Below, in pieces: positions 1-6,784 of a DNA stretch of 6,790 nucleotides (position 1 is its first letter; each line of letters begins with the position of its first letter). Under the pieces are notes generated by a model, which had not been told where the DNA came from, did no database searches, and saw only the letters and a program-made list of their open reading frames with translations. Origin of the DNA: Thermoleophilia bacterium (GTDB taxonomy: Bacteria; Actinomycetota; Thermoleophilia; Gaiellales; F1-60-MAGs149); contig JAEMTW010000102.1 in assembly GCA_016462095.1 (NCBI GenBank), forward strand, positions 1 to 6,790, in the 5' to 3' direction. The translations under genes and the position numbers were made by a program.

Positions 1-19
1 AGATACCGCTACTCCGCAC

Positions 20-53
20 GAGGACACCACATCCGCGCGGTTGTCATGTCCTC
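20..53. repeat. Dispersed imperfect palindrome, copy 1
   Basis: Outer arms GAGGACA (20-26) and TGTCCTC (47-53) pair. After a two-base mismatch (27-28 against 45-46) ACA (29-31) pairs with TGT (42-44). A T-T mismatch follows, and the self-complementary core CCGCGCGG occupies 33-40. The segment 21-56 matches 6750-6785 at 33 of 36 positions in the same orientation; the three differences are at 32, 41 and 45. It lies 64 bases past the stop of the minus-strand oxidoreductase. There is no T-run, so a classical intrinsic terminator is not clear. A REP-like intergenic repeat is an inference from two copies. Confidence 0.75.
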
Positions 54-65
54 CCTGAGTCGACG

Positions 66-110
66 CCCCGCCTACCTGAGAGCAGACGTCGTCGTACAGG
101 TCCGGCGGGG
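66..110. other. Stem-loop downstream of the oxidoreductase gene
   Basis: CCCCGCC (66-72) pairs with GGCGGGG (104-110), and ACCTG (74-78) pairs with CAGGT (97-101). A small asymmetric bulge separates the two stems and the loop is 18 bases. It begins 7 bases past the minus-strand stop codon at 117-119. It could end or stabilise the 3' end of the minus-strand transcript. There is no T-tract, so I call it only a potential RNA structure. Confidence 0.35.
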
Positions 111-116
111 GAACAC

Positions 117-992
117 CTACGGCGTGACGTCGCCGCGACCGATCCGACCAAGCGCCGACGAGTCTTCTTCGCCGTAGCCGGCTGCGATCAGCGCGTCCTG
201 CCACTCGGCGACGAGGCGGGTCAGCCGCAGCTCGAGACCGACGGCCTCGCCCTCTTCGATCGCGATCCCGAGGTCCTTGCGGTGCAGCACGGTTCGAAAG
301 CCCGCCGGGTACTCGTGCGAGATGTACTTGGGCGAGCGCGTCGTCAAAATCCACGAGCCAGCAGCGCCGCCCGAGAGCGCCTCGACGAGCGCTTCCATCG
401 GCAGACCGGCCTGCTCGGCATAGGCGAGTCCTTCGCCGACCGAGGCGTAGGTGCCACTGATGATGATCTGGTTGACGGCCTTGGCGGCCTGCCCCGCGCC
501 GGTTGGGCCGAGGTGGGTGATCGTCTTGCAGAACGCCTCGAGGATCGGCTTCGCGCTGGCATACGCCGTTTCTGAGCCACCGACAAAGGCGGTGCAGACG
601 CCATTCTTCGCACCTTCCGCGCCACCCGAGAGCGGCGCGTCGACGACTTCGACGGACTTGCCCGCGAGCGCCTCGGCGAGTTCCTTCTCTGCGCTTGGCG
701 AGACGGTGGAGCAGTCGAGCAGCACGGCGCCATCACGAATGCCCTCGATCACGCCGTGATCGCCCAGCACCACGGCGACGAGATCGGGAGTGTCGGAGAC
801 GCACGTCACGACGACGTCGGCATCGCGTGCGGCATCGGCCGGCGAGTCGGCACGACGCGCACCGCGAGCGACCAGCTCGTCGCCCTTCGCTGCGGTGCGG
901 TTCCAGACCGCGACCTCGTGGCCGGCGTCGAGCAGGTGGCCGGCCATCGGGCCGCCCATCGTGCCGAGGCCGATGCAGCCGACGCGGGCCAT
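117..992 (-). CDS. NAD(P)-dependent oxidoreductase, 3-hydroxyisobutyrate dehydrogenase family
   Basis: Predicted cytoplasmic beta-hydroxyacid dehydrogenase of 291 residues, the usual length for the family. The N-terminal Rossmann fold has the dinucleotide motif GLGTMG (residues 8-13). N31-R32-T33 follows the second strand, and an Arg here suggests NADP(H) preference (family knowledge). The substrate-binding motif DAPLSGG lies at 118-124. The catalytic-helix motif has K171 and N174 (GAGQAAKAVNQ), and a second conserved Lys lies in HRKDL (K239). All hallmark residues are present, so it is probably active. The substrate (3-hydroxyisobutyrate, tartronate semialdehyde, succinic semialdehyde or other) cannot be read from sequence. 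The start ATG has GGAG 8 bases upstream (1001-1004). It overlaps the stop of the upstream ASCH gene by one base (TGATG), implying one transcript and coupled translation. Confidence 0.93.
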   Translation of the reverse strand: MARVGCIGLGTMGGPMAGHLLDAGHEVAVWNRTAAKGDELVARGARRADSPADAARDADVVVTCVSDTPDLVAVVLGDHGVIEGIRDGAVLLDCSTVSPSAEKELAEALAGKSVEVVDAPLSGGAEGAKNGVCTAFVGGSETAYASAKPILEAFCKTITHLGPTGAGQAAKAVNQIIISGTYASVGEGLAYAEQAGLPMEALVEALSGGAAGSWILTTRSPKYISHEYPAGFRTVLHRKDLGIAIEEGEAVGLELRLTRLVAEWQDALIAAGYGEEDSSALGRIGRGDVTP

Positions 993-1336
993 CAGCGGAT
1001 CTCCGAAAAGTGAATCACGGTCACGGTGTCGTCCTCCCGGACGTCGCGGTTGTAGAGACGGCGCAAAAATTCGACAAACTCGTCGAGCGTGCGCAATTGG
1101 GCATTCTCGTGCTGGATCTCGCGTGGCGAGACATCGCCGAGCGGCTTGACCTCAACCTTGTCGATGACGGCGTCGAAGACGCGCTCGCGCGGTCCAAAGC
1201 GTTGGCCGACGAGGACCGCCACGACCATGCCTTTTTCGTACTTGTTGCTCTTATCGCCAAGACGGATCGTGACTGTCTTGCGGCGGCTCTTGATCTGGTC
1301 GGTGACCAGCGGGCTATAAAACATCAACGCGTGCAC
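992..1336 (-). CDS. ASCH/YqfB-like (PUA-fold) protein, possible N4-acetylcytidine amidohydrolase
   Basis: A 114-residue protein. I chose the GTG at 1334-1336 because GGGAGG lies 5 bases upstream; an ATG four codons later (1322-1324) is the alternative. The open frame continues upstream to 1510, but that part runs through the divergent promoter and into the transporter gene on the other strand. The signature SRRKTVTIR near residues 17-25 matches the GRKTITIR block of E. coli YqfB. The HENAQLRTLDEF segment aligns with its QENMTLTELK block, and the protein ends in a VIHF strand. YqfB is an ASCH-domain enzyme that deacetylates N4-acetylcytidine. The Lys and Thr of the first block and the Glu of the second, which I recall as catalytic, are all conserved. 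Enzyme activity is inferred; many ASCH proteins are only presumed RNA-binding. It overlaps the oxidoreductase start. Confidence 0.8.
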   Translation of the reverse strand: MHALMFYSPLVTDQIKSRRKTVTIRLGDKSNKYEKGMVVAVLVGQRFGPRERVFDAVIDKVEVKPLGDVSPREIQHENAQLRTLDEFVEFLRRLYNRDVREDDTVTVIHFSEIR

Positions 1337-1342
1337 GTACGC

Positions 1343-1348
1343 CTCCCG
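1343..1348 (-). promoter_or_regulatory. Shine-Dalgarno site fixing the ASCH gene start
   Basis: On the minus strand this reads GGGAGG, with 5 bases (CGTAC) before the GTG at 1336. The alternative ATG at 1324 would be 18 bases from the site, which is too far. This makes GTG the better start. Confidence 0.6.
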
Positions 1349-1363
1349 GCTCTCGTGAGGTGC

Positions 1364-1369
1364 ATCGTA
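1364..1369 (-). promoter_or_regulatory. Possible -10 box of the ASCH-oxidoreductase transcript
   Basis: The minus strand reads TACGAT, fitting the actinobacterial TAnnnT pattern. It predicts a start near 1357 and a leader of about 20 bases containing the GGGAGG site. No good -35 is visible at 16-18 bases upstream, so the call is tentative. Confidence 0.3.
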
Positions 1370-1383
1370 TCGGGCACATACGA

Positions 1384-1412
1384 CTGACTGTGTGATCAGG
1401 CGCGCGTAGACT
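1384..1412 (+). promoter_or_regulatory. Promoter of the MFS transporter, predicted leaderless
   Basis: CTGACT (1384-1389, sharing TGAC with the TTGACA consensus) is separated by 17 bases from TAGACT (1407-1412). The expected start point, about 7 bases past the -10, falls on the A of the ATG at 1419. No Shine-Dalgarno sequence precedes that ATG. Leaderless mRNAs are common in Actinomycetota, so a leaderless transcript is the natural reading, though it is inferred. Confidence 0.55.
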
Positions 1413-1418
1413 TGCGCG

Positions 1419-2579
1419 ATGCGCAGACTTTTCTTCGCCGTCTCCGCGACGATGTTCGTGGATTCGCTGCTGTACCTCGCGATCGTGCCGCTCTTGCCGT
1501 GGTACGCCAATCGCTTCGACCTCTCGACGTTTGAGGCCGCGGTCTTGCTGGCGAGCTATCCGATCGCGTTTCTGATTACGACCGTTCCGGCAGGCTGGTT
1601 GGCTGGACGGGTCGGGCCCCGCCGCGTGATGATCGGTGGCGTGGCGTTCTTCATCGCCGCCACGATCCTGTTTGCCTGGGCCCCGAGCGGAAGCATCATC
1701 ATCATTGCCCGCACCCTGCAGGGCGTCGGCGGCGGCGTTGGTTGGGCAGCCGGCATGGCCTGGCTGACGGGAAACACCGCACCCGAACGTCGCTCGCGCG
1801 CGATCGGCACGATCTCCGGGGTACTCTCGGCCGGTGCGGTTGCAGGCCCGATCCTCGGCGCGTTCGCCGGGGCGACTTCCCCTGCGATCGCCTTCTCGTT
1901 TGCTGCCGCGATCGGCATCGTCGCGCTGGTCGCGACGATCATGGCGCCAGCCGGCGTCACGTTGCCACGCGATCCGGGCCTGCACGAGACCATCGGCACC
2001 CTTGTTAAGCACCCCTTGGTGATCACGGCGCTCTGCTTAGCCTTGGCAGATGCCGCCGGCGTCGCAGCCGTCGACCTCTTGGCACCACTCGCGCTCGGTC
2101 GGGACGGCGTTAGCTCGATGGCAATCGGTATTGCGATTGCGGCGGGTGCCGTGATCGGCATCGCGGCTGGTTGGGGTGCGGGGCGTCTCGGCGAACGGAT
2201 TGGCTCGTTTCGAATCGCGATGATCGGGGGTATCGGGCTGGGTCTGATGCCGTGGATCCTCGTCTTCCCGCTACCTAACTGGGCCGTGCTGGGCGTGCTG
2301 GTCGCGATCGGACCGTTCTTCCCGATCCTGATGACAGGCATCTTCCCGTTGCTGTCGATGGCCGCCGACGACCTCGGCCTGTCCCACGGCACGGCCAACG
2401 CCTTGGGCAACATGGTCTGGTCGGCCGGTTTTGCGGTGATTCCGCTCGTGGTGGCGCCAATCTCCGATATTGGTGGCGACCAACTGGCGTACGCGCTGGC
2501 GGGTACCATCGTGATCGTACTGCTGATAATCGCTGTATTGATGCGGTCTCGCGCGCGAAATCTGTCACTCTCGCACTAA
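1419..2579 (+). CDS. Major facilitator superfamily transporter (DHA1-like, probable proton antiporter)
   Basis: A 386-residue inner-membrane protein with about 12 hydrophobic segments in two bundles of six, joined by a hydrophilic stretch near residues 180-198. Segment 1 holds D15 in a DxxxY setting typical of DHA1 carriers. The loop between segments 2 and 3 has motif A (GWLAGRVGPRR, 59-69). Segment 4 starts with the motif-B Arg (R98 in ARTLQG). Segment 5 carries a motif-C-like GAVAGPILG (139-147), the family marker of drug:H+ antiporters. A weaker motif-A echo (GAGRLGERIG) lies at 253-262. Export of a drug or metabolite driven by protons is inferred; the substrate is unknown. The start is supported by a -10 box at leaderless spacing and by N-terminal MRRLFFAVSATMFVDS matching the family. 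Its stop codon lies within a CIRCE-like site of the downstream groESL operon, 114 bases before groES. Confidence 0.92.
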   Translation: MRRLFFAVSATMFVDSLLYLAIVPLLPWYANRFDLSTFEAAVLLASYPIAFLITTVPAGWLAGRVGPRRVMIGGVAFFIAATILFAWAPSGSIIIIARTLQGVGGGVGWAAGMAWLTGNTAPERRSRAIGTISGVLSAGAVAGPILGAFAGATSPAIAFSFAAAIGIVALVATIMAPAGVTLPRDPGLHETIGTLVKHPLVITALCLALADAAGVAAVDLLAPLALGRDGVSSMAIGIAIAAGAVIGIAAGWGAGRLGERIGSFRIAMIGGIGLGLMPWILVFPLPNWAVLGVLVAIGPFFPILMTGIFPLLSMAADDLGLSHGTANALGNMVWSAGFAVIPLVVAPISDIGGDQLAYALAGTIVIVLLIIAVLMRSRARNLSLSH

Positions 2580-2588
2580 GAGTGCCGG
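2562..2588. promoter_or_regulatory. Degenerate second CIRCE-like site
   Basis: CACTC (2566-2570), a 9-base spacer and GAGTG (2580-2584) reproduce the conserved inner half and exact spacing of CIRCE (TTAGCACTC-N9-GAGTGCTAA). The outer bases match poorly, except C2585 on the right arm. The transporter stop codon TAA (2577-2579) lies inside the spacer. Its centre is 67 bp upstream of the strong CIRCE centre. HrcA binding here is inferred. Confidence 0.45.
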
Positions 2589-2589
2589 T

Positions 2590-2611
2590 TACGGCTTGCG
2601 CTCGAGCCGTA
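2590..2611. other. Inverted repeat between the transporter and groES
   Basis: TACGGCT (2590-2596) pairs with AGCCGTA (2605-2611) across an 8-base loop. It lies 10 bases past the transporter stop and covers the groES -35 region. It could be a weak 3'-end hairpin of the transporter mRNA or an additional operator. There is no T-tract. Confidence 0.35.
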
Positions 2612-2624
2612 GGGTTCGTATAGT
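2596..2624 (+). promoter_or_regulatory. Promoter of the groES-groEL operon
   Basis: TTGCGC (2596-2601), a 17-base spacer and TATAGT (2619-2624) form a sigma-70-type promoter. The predicted start is near 2630-2631, inside the left arm of the CIRCE element, as expected for HrcA repression. The leader before the groES ATG is about 63 bases. Confidence 0.7.
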
Positions 2625-2626
2625 CC

Positions 2627-2657
2627 CGTTGGCACTCGCACTAGGAGAGTGCCAACG
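2627..2657. promoter_or_regulatory. CIRCE operator (HrcA-binding site)
   Basis: TTGGCACTC (2629-2637), 9 bases, then GAGTGCCAA (2647-2655) differs from the CIRCE consensus at one symmetric position in each arm (A to G, T to C). The perfect pairing extends two more bases to 11-bp arms (2627-2657). The substitutions are compensatory, so the palindrome is intact. It overlaps the predicted transcription start, 36 bases upstream of the groES ATG. In this family HrcA represses groESL and releases it on heat shock; no hrcA gene is present in the window. Confidence 0.93.
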
Positions 2658-2693
2658 ATTTCTACCCTTCTACCTACCGACCTGGAGGTCAGT

Positions 2694-3005
2694 ATGAACC
2701 TCAAGCCGCTTGGCGATCGAATCATCGCCGAAGTGCTAGAGGAGGACACGACAACCGCTAGCGGTATCGTCCTCCCCGACACAGCGCAGGAAAAGCCCTC
2801 GCGCGCCAGGATTCTCGCCGTTGGCAGCGGTCACTACGAGCTCGGCCATCACGTGCCGCTCGAAGTTGCCGTGGGCGACGAGATTCTCTTTTCGAAGTAC
2901 GCCGGCACTGAGGTGAAGGACGGCGGCAAGGAGTACATGATCTTCCGCGAGTCCGACGTTCTCGCCGTGATTGGCAGCAGCAAGCCTGCCAAGGCCAAGA
3001 AGTAA
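2694..3005 (+). CDS. groES: Co-chaperonin GroES (Hsp10)
   Basis: A 103-residue heptameric lid of the GroEL folding chamber, cytoplasmic. The N-terminal MNLKPLGDRII, the mobile loop (about residues 17-33, with the GIVL contact tripeptide region at 24-27) and the C-terminal KYAGTEV and ESDVLAVI blocks are all typical. The ATG at 2694 is preceded by GGAGG (2684-2688) with 5-base spacing. An in-frame ATG at 2649 lies inside the CIRCE element and lacks the conserved start, so I reject it. The C-terminus carries a short Lys-rich tail (KPAKAKK) beyond the usual 95-97 residue end. It is first in the operon, 33 bases before groEL, and is controlled by CIRCE. Confidence 0.98.
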   Translation: MNLKPLGDRIIAEVLEEDTTTASGIVLPDTAQEKPSRARILAVGSGHYELGHHVPLEVAVGDEILFSKYAGTEVKDGGKEYMIFRESDVLAVIGSSKPAKAKK

Positions 3006-3038
3006 CCCCACCCCTTCCACTGAACGAGGAACAATTTC

Positions 3039-4673
<1,635 letters not shown>

Positions 4674-4679
4674 GGAAGT

Positions 4680-4701
4680 GATTCGGGGCCTGCCCCGAAT
4701 C
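4680..4701 (+). terminator. First stem-loop after groEL
   Basis: GATTCGGGG (4680-4688) pairs perfectly with CCCCGAATC (4693-4701) around a CCTG loop, starting 6 bases after the groEL stop codon. It has no following T-run. It may protect the 3' end or act together with the second hairpin. Confidence 0.5.
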
Positions 4702-4713
4702 CCGCTCGACCCT

Positions 4714-4743
4714 GAAGGGCCTCGGCTTCGGCCGGGGCCCTTC
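4714..4743 (+). terminator. Terminator of the groESL operon (UUCG tetraloop hairpin)
   Basis: A 13-bp stem (4714-4726 with 4731-4743, one G-U pair) is closed by a C(TTCG)G tetraloop, an exceptionally stable RNA loop. It is followed by GCATTT, only a weak T-tract, as is common in high-GC genomes. It lies 40 bases after the groEL stop and before the next promoter. Confidence 0.8.
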
Positions 4744-4796
4744 GCATTTCCGCACCACCTGTCAGCTCGTGCGAGAACGCGGGACGAGGGCTCATC

Positions 4797-4802
4797 TAGA
4801 CT
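4797..4802 (+). promoter_or_regulatory. -10 box of the propeller lipoprotein gene, predicted leaderless
   Basis: TAGACT, identical to the -10 of the MFS transporter, lies 7 bases before the GTG at 4810, so transcription should begin at the start codon. No clear -35 match is seen 16-18 bases upstream (AGAACG region), and there is no Shine-Dalgarno site. Confidence 0.45.
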
Positions 4803-4809
4803 GGCTACC

Positions 4810-6378
4810 GTGATCGCCCATCTTCAATCCGGTCGGAGGCGCAAGCAGGCACTTGTGACGCTGATCCTCGCAGCCACCGCGATAGCGATTGCCGGCTGCA
4901 AAAGTTCGGCCACGATCGCACCTGCTGGAGATTTCCTCTACTACGCGATCGGGTCGAGCCAGGCCATCAACAAGGTGGCGACCGGCGATCTGGGACCACC
5001 CACGACATTCACGTTGCCAGGGGCTCGGCCGGCAGCTGGCCTAATCTCGCCCGATGGAAGCAAGGTCTACATTGCTGACTACTCCGACCCCGCCGTCATC
5101 ACGACCCTCCGCTCAAGTGACATGCAAGAGCTCACGCACTCGACACTCACCTCCGGGCAGATCAGCACAGCCGTGATCTCACCCGACGGCGTCTACGGAT
5201 ACTTCGGCGGCGAGACCGGAACAGTCACCCAAGTCCGCCTCGCGACCCTCGAACAGGTGGGCTCCGTCTCCACGGGCAGCGATGGACTCCTCATCCACAC
5301 CGCAACTATCGCGCCCGACGGCACCTTTGCCTACTTTGGTACCAGTAACAATCAGGTCGTCAAGCTACGCCTAGCCGACTTGACCCTCGCAGCGACGGGT
5401 ACCTTGCCCGACCGCAGTGCCTACGTTGCGGGCGCAGTAATCTCCCCGGACGGGCAGTACGGGTACTACACCGTCGGTGCCACGCCCGCCAGTCTTGTCA
5501 AGGTACGTCTAGCCGACATGACGCCGCTTGGCTCAATCACAACGAGCGTCAACGTGGCCGACTCCACCATCATCTCCCCCGATGGACAGTACGCATACCT
5601 CAGCACTGACGACAATCCAATGCGGCTCGTCACCATTCGACTCGCTGACCTCGTCGAAGTGCGAGCGGAGACGCTGACGATCAGTGGCTCAGAAGGTTGG
5701 TCCGTAATGTCACCCGATGGCCAGTTTGCCTATGTTGGCAGCGGTGCAGGAGCGATGCAGAAGGCTCGCTTGGCCTACCCGTTTGGTCTCAACGTGACGA
5801 AAGCTGGTACCGGCGAAGGCACCGTCACGAGCACAACAGCCGGAATCGACTGTGGCACCACGTGCACACGCACGTACCTCGACTACGAATCCGTGACGCT
5901 GACAGCCGTAGCCTCCGCCGGCTCGACCTTTACCGGTTGGACCGGCGCCTGCTCGGGTACGGGAACGTGCACGCTCGCGATGTCGGAAGCACGCGCGGTA
6001 ACGGCGACGTTCTCGCGCCCCTCGAACGCCTTCACCGCCAAGACCTCGACGGTCTCGACGACGAACTCCACGATCACAATCTCGACCACACTCACGATTC
6101 CTGGCGAGGGCCGGCTCAAGCAATCCGTCTCCGGCGTGGCACGCATCAAGGCCACGCTCTGTTCGACAACAAAGGCTGCAAAACGAGCGGGTACGTACAC
6201 CCTCACCTGTCTGCTCGGCGCCAAGAGTCGTAGAGCACTGAGTGCTGGCGCCCTCCGCTTGACCGTCGCCACGACGTTTGCCCCATCCGGGGGCACAGCC
6301 CGCAGCACCAGCCGCACGGTGGTGGTGCCACGCACACCACTCAAGCCGACCAAGCCTGCGGTGTCCGTCACCGGCTGA
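4810..6378 (+). CDS. Predicted lipoprotein with seven-repeat beta-propeller and InlB-like domain
   Basis: A 522-residue protein with no recognised specific function. The N-terminus has a basic stretch (GRRRK, 8-12), a hydrophobic core (14-28) and a lipobox IAGC ending at C30, so it should be exported and lipid-anchored. Seven repeats with an xSPDG turn lie at residues 36, 79, 123, 167, 211, 255 and 300 (44-residue period; the first is degenerate, APAG). They carry VRLADL-type strands and fit a seven-bladed YVTN/WD40-like propeller. Residues about 326-402 form an InlB-B-repeat-like domain (GTVTS, GIDCGTTC, FTGWTGACSGTGTC) with two cysteine pairs. Residues about 407-508 are Thr/Ser-rich, beta-strand-like, with one Cys pair (C451, C467), then a Pro/Lys tail. 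Binding or scaffolding at the cell surface is a guess. GTG 4810 is chosen because the signal peptide begins there; an in-frame GTG at 4678 would translate through the groEL terminator. Confidence 0.85.
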   Translation: MIAHLQSGRRRKQALVTLILAATAIAIAGCKSSATIAPAGDFLYYAIGSSQAINKVATGDLGPPTTFTLPGARPAAGLISPDGSKVYIADYSDPAVITTLRSSDMQELTHSTLTSGQISTAVISPDGVYGYFGGETGTVTQVRLATLEQVGSVSTGSDGLLIHTATIAPDGTFAYFGTSNNQVVKLRLADLTLAATGTLPDRSAYVAGAVISPDGQYGYYTVGATPASLVKVRLADMTPLGSITTSVNVADSTIISPDGQYAYLSTDDNPMRLVTIRLADLVEVRAETLTISGSEGWSVMSPDGQFAYVGSGAGAMQKARLAYPFGLNVTKAGTGEGTVTSTTAGIDCGTTCTRTYLDYESVTLTAVASAGSTFTGWTGACSGTGTCTLAMSEARAVTATFSRPSNAFTAKTSTVSTTNSTITISTTLTIPGEGRLKQSVSGVARIKATLCSTTKAAKRAGTYTLTCLLGAKSRRALSAGALRLTVATTFAPSGGTARSTSRTVVVPRTPLKPTKPAVSVTG

Positions 6379-6407
6379 GCAACGGCTCCCGGCGGCGCCA
6401 CAGCCGT
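6372..6407 (+). other. Possible hairpin at the end of the lipoprotein gene
   Basis: CGGCTG (6372-6377, overlapping the stop) can pair with CAGCCG (6401-6406); alternatively ACGGCT (6382-6387) pairs with AGCCGT (6402-6407). The two are mutually exclusive folds. Neither is followed by a T-run, so termination is only a possibility. Confidence 0.25.
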
Positions 6408-6436
6408 GATGCGGATGTGACAAAGGGATTCGCATT

Positions 6437-6466
6437 GCCGCCTCAACGGCTACCGTCTGAGGCAGC
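6437..6466 (+). other. Stem-loop upstream of the CDGSH gene
   Basis: CCTCA-ACGG (6441-6449) pairs with CCGT-C-TGAGG (6453-6462, one bulged C) around a CTA loop. The stem extends through G6440-C6463 and, past a mismatch, G6437/C6438 with G6465/C6466. It sits between two genes, so it could be a terminator of the lipoprotein gene or part of the CDGSH regulatory region. There is no T-tract. Confidence 0.4.
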
Positions 6467-6477
6467 TGATGCGACGA

Positions 6478-6490
6478 TAGGGTCAGACCC
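6478..6490 (+). promoter_or_regulatory. Palindrome GGGTCaGACCC and possible -10 upstream of the CDGSH gene
   Basis: GGGTC (6480-6484) and GACCC (6486-6490) are perfect inverted arms around one base. TAGGGT (6478-6483) fits a TAnnnT -10 box and overlaps the left arm, so a repressor bound here could block transcription. No clear -35 is visible. Both roles are inference. Confidence 0.3.
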
Positions 6491-6524
6491 CTTCGTCGTA
6501 CCCACAACGGTTCCAGGAGATCAC

Positions 6525-6728
6525 ATGGCCGACTGCACAATCCGCATCAAGAAGAACGGCTCCGCGATGGTGAGCGGTTCGTTCGTCGTCGAGGACGTCG
6601 ACGGCAATCCGTACACAATCGAGGGCGAAGCCTTTCTCTGCCGCTGTGGCGCCTCGCAGACGAAGCCGTTCTGCGACGGGTCGCACAAGGCTGCGGGCTT
6701 CGAGTCCGCGCCGCACGTTGGTGACTAA
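6525..6728 (+). CDS. CDGSH iron-sulfur domain protein (mitoNEET-like)
   Basis: A small cytoplasmic protein of 67 residues. It contains the complete signature CxCx2(S/T)x3PxCDGSH: C38 and C40 in CRCGAS, then C49-D-G-S-H53. These supply the three Cys and one His that bind a [2Fe-2S] cluster. The N-terminal half (TIRIKKNGSAMVSGSF, then VDGNPYTIEG) forms the short beta strands that precede the motif in bacterial single-domain members. Electron transfer, redox sensing or cluster transfer are the roles proposed for the family; no partner is identified here. The ATG at 6525 has AGGAG (6515-6519) 5 bases upstream. An in-frame ATG at 6417 would add 36 non-conserved residues across the upstream hairpin. 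It appears to be monocistronic, with a palindromic repeat 18 bases past its stop. Confidence 0.93.
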   Translation: MADCTIRIKKNGSAMVSGSFVVEDVDGNPYTIEGEAFLCRCGASQTKPFCDGSHKAAGFESAPHVGD

Positions 6729-6746
6729 CGACTGGTGTTGAGTGTT

Positions 6747-6784
6747 GGGAGGACACCACAACCGCGCGGATGTGATGTCCTCCC
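6747..6784. repeat. Dispersed imperfect palindrome, copy 2
   Basis: Arms GGGAGGACA (6747-6755) and TGTCCTCCC (6776-6784) pair perfectly. One C-A mismatch follows, then CACA (6757-6760) pairs with TGTG (6771-6774). An A-A mismatch flanks the self-complementary core CCGCGCGG (6762-6769). Same layout as copy 1 near position 20, with longer arms and one more pair. It starts 18 bases past the CDGSH stop codon and could serve as its 3'-end hairpin. Confidence 0.8.

Noticed and set aside
1556..2509. 317-codon minus-strand frame inside the transporter gene
   Set aside because: It is Pro/Ala/Ile-rich with no recognisable domain, and lies entirely opposite a well-supported membrane transporter.
2649..2693. 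In-frame upstream ATG extending groES by 15 residues
   Set aside because: This ATG lies inside the CIRCE right arm. GGAGG is placed for the ATG at 2694, where the conserved GroES sequence begins.
4999..5780. Possible tandem DNA repeat in the propeller coding region
   Set aside because: The repetition is at protein level (44-residue blades). The nucleotide copies are too diverged to count as a DNA tandem repeat.
6417..6524. In-frame upstream ATG extending the CDGSH protein by 36 residues
   Set aside because: The extension is not family-like and crosses a hairpin and a palindrome. AGGAG lies 5 bases before the ATG at 6525.
5710..6540. 276-codon minus-strand frame opposite the lipoprotein C-terminus and CDGSH start
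   Set aside because: It has Arg/Gly/Cys-rich composition, no domain and no ribosome-binding context. It overlaps two supported plus-strand genes.
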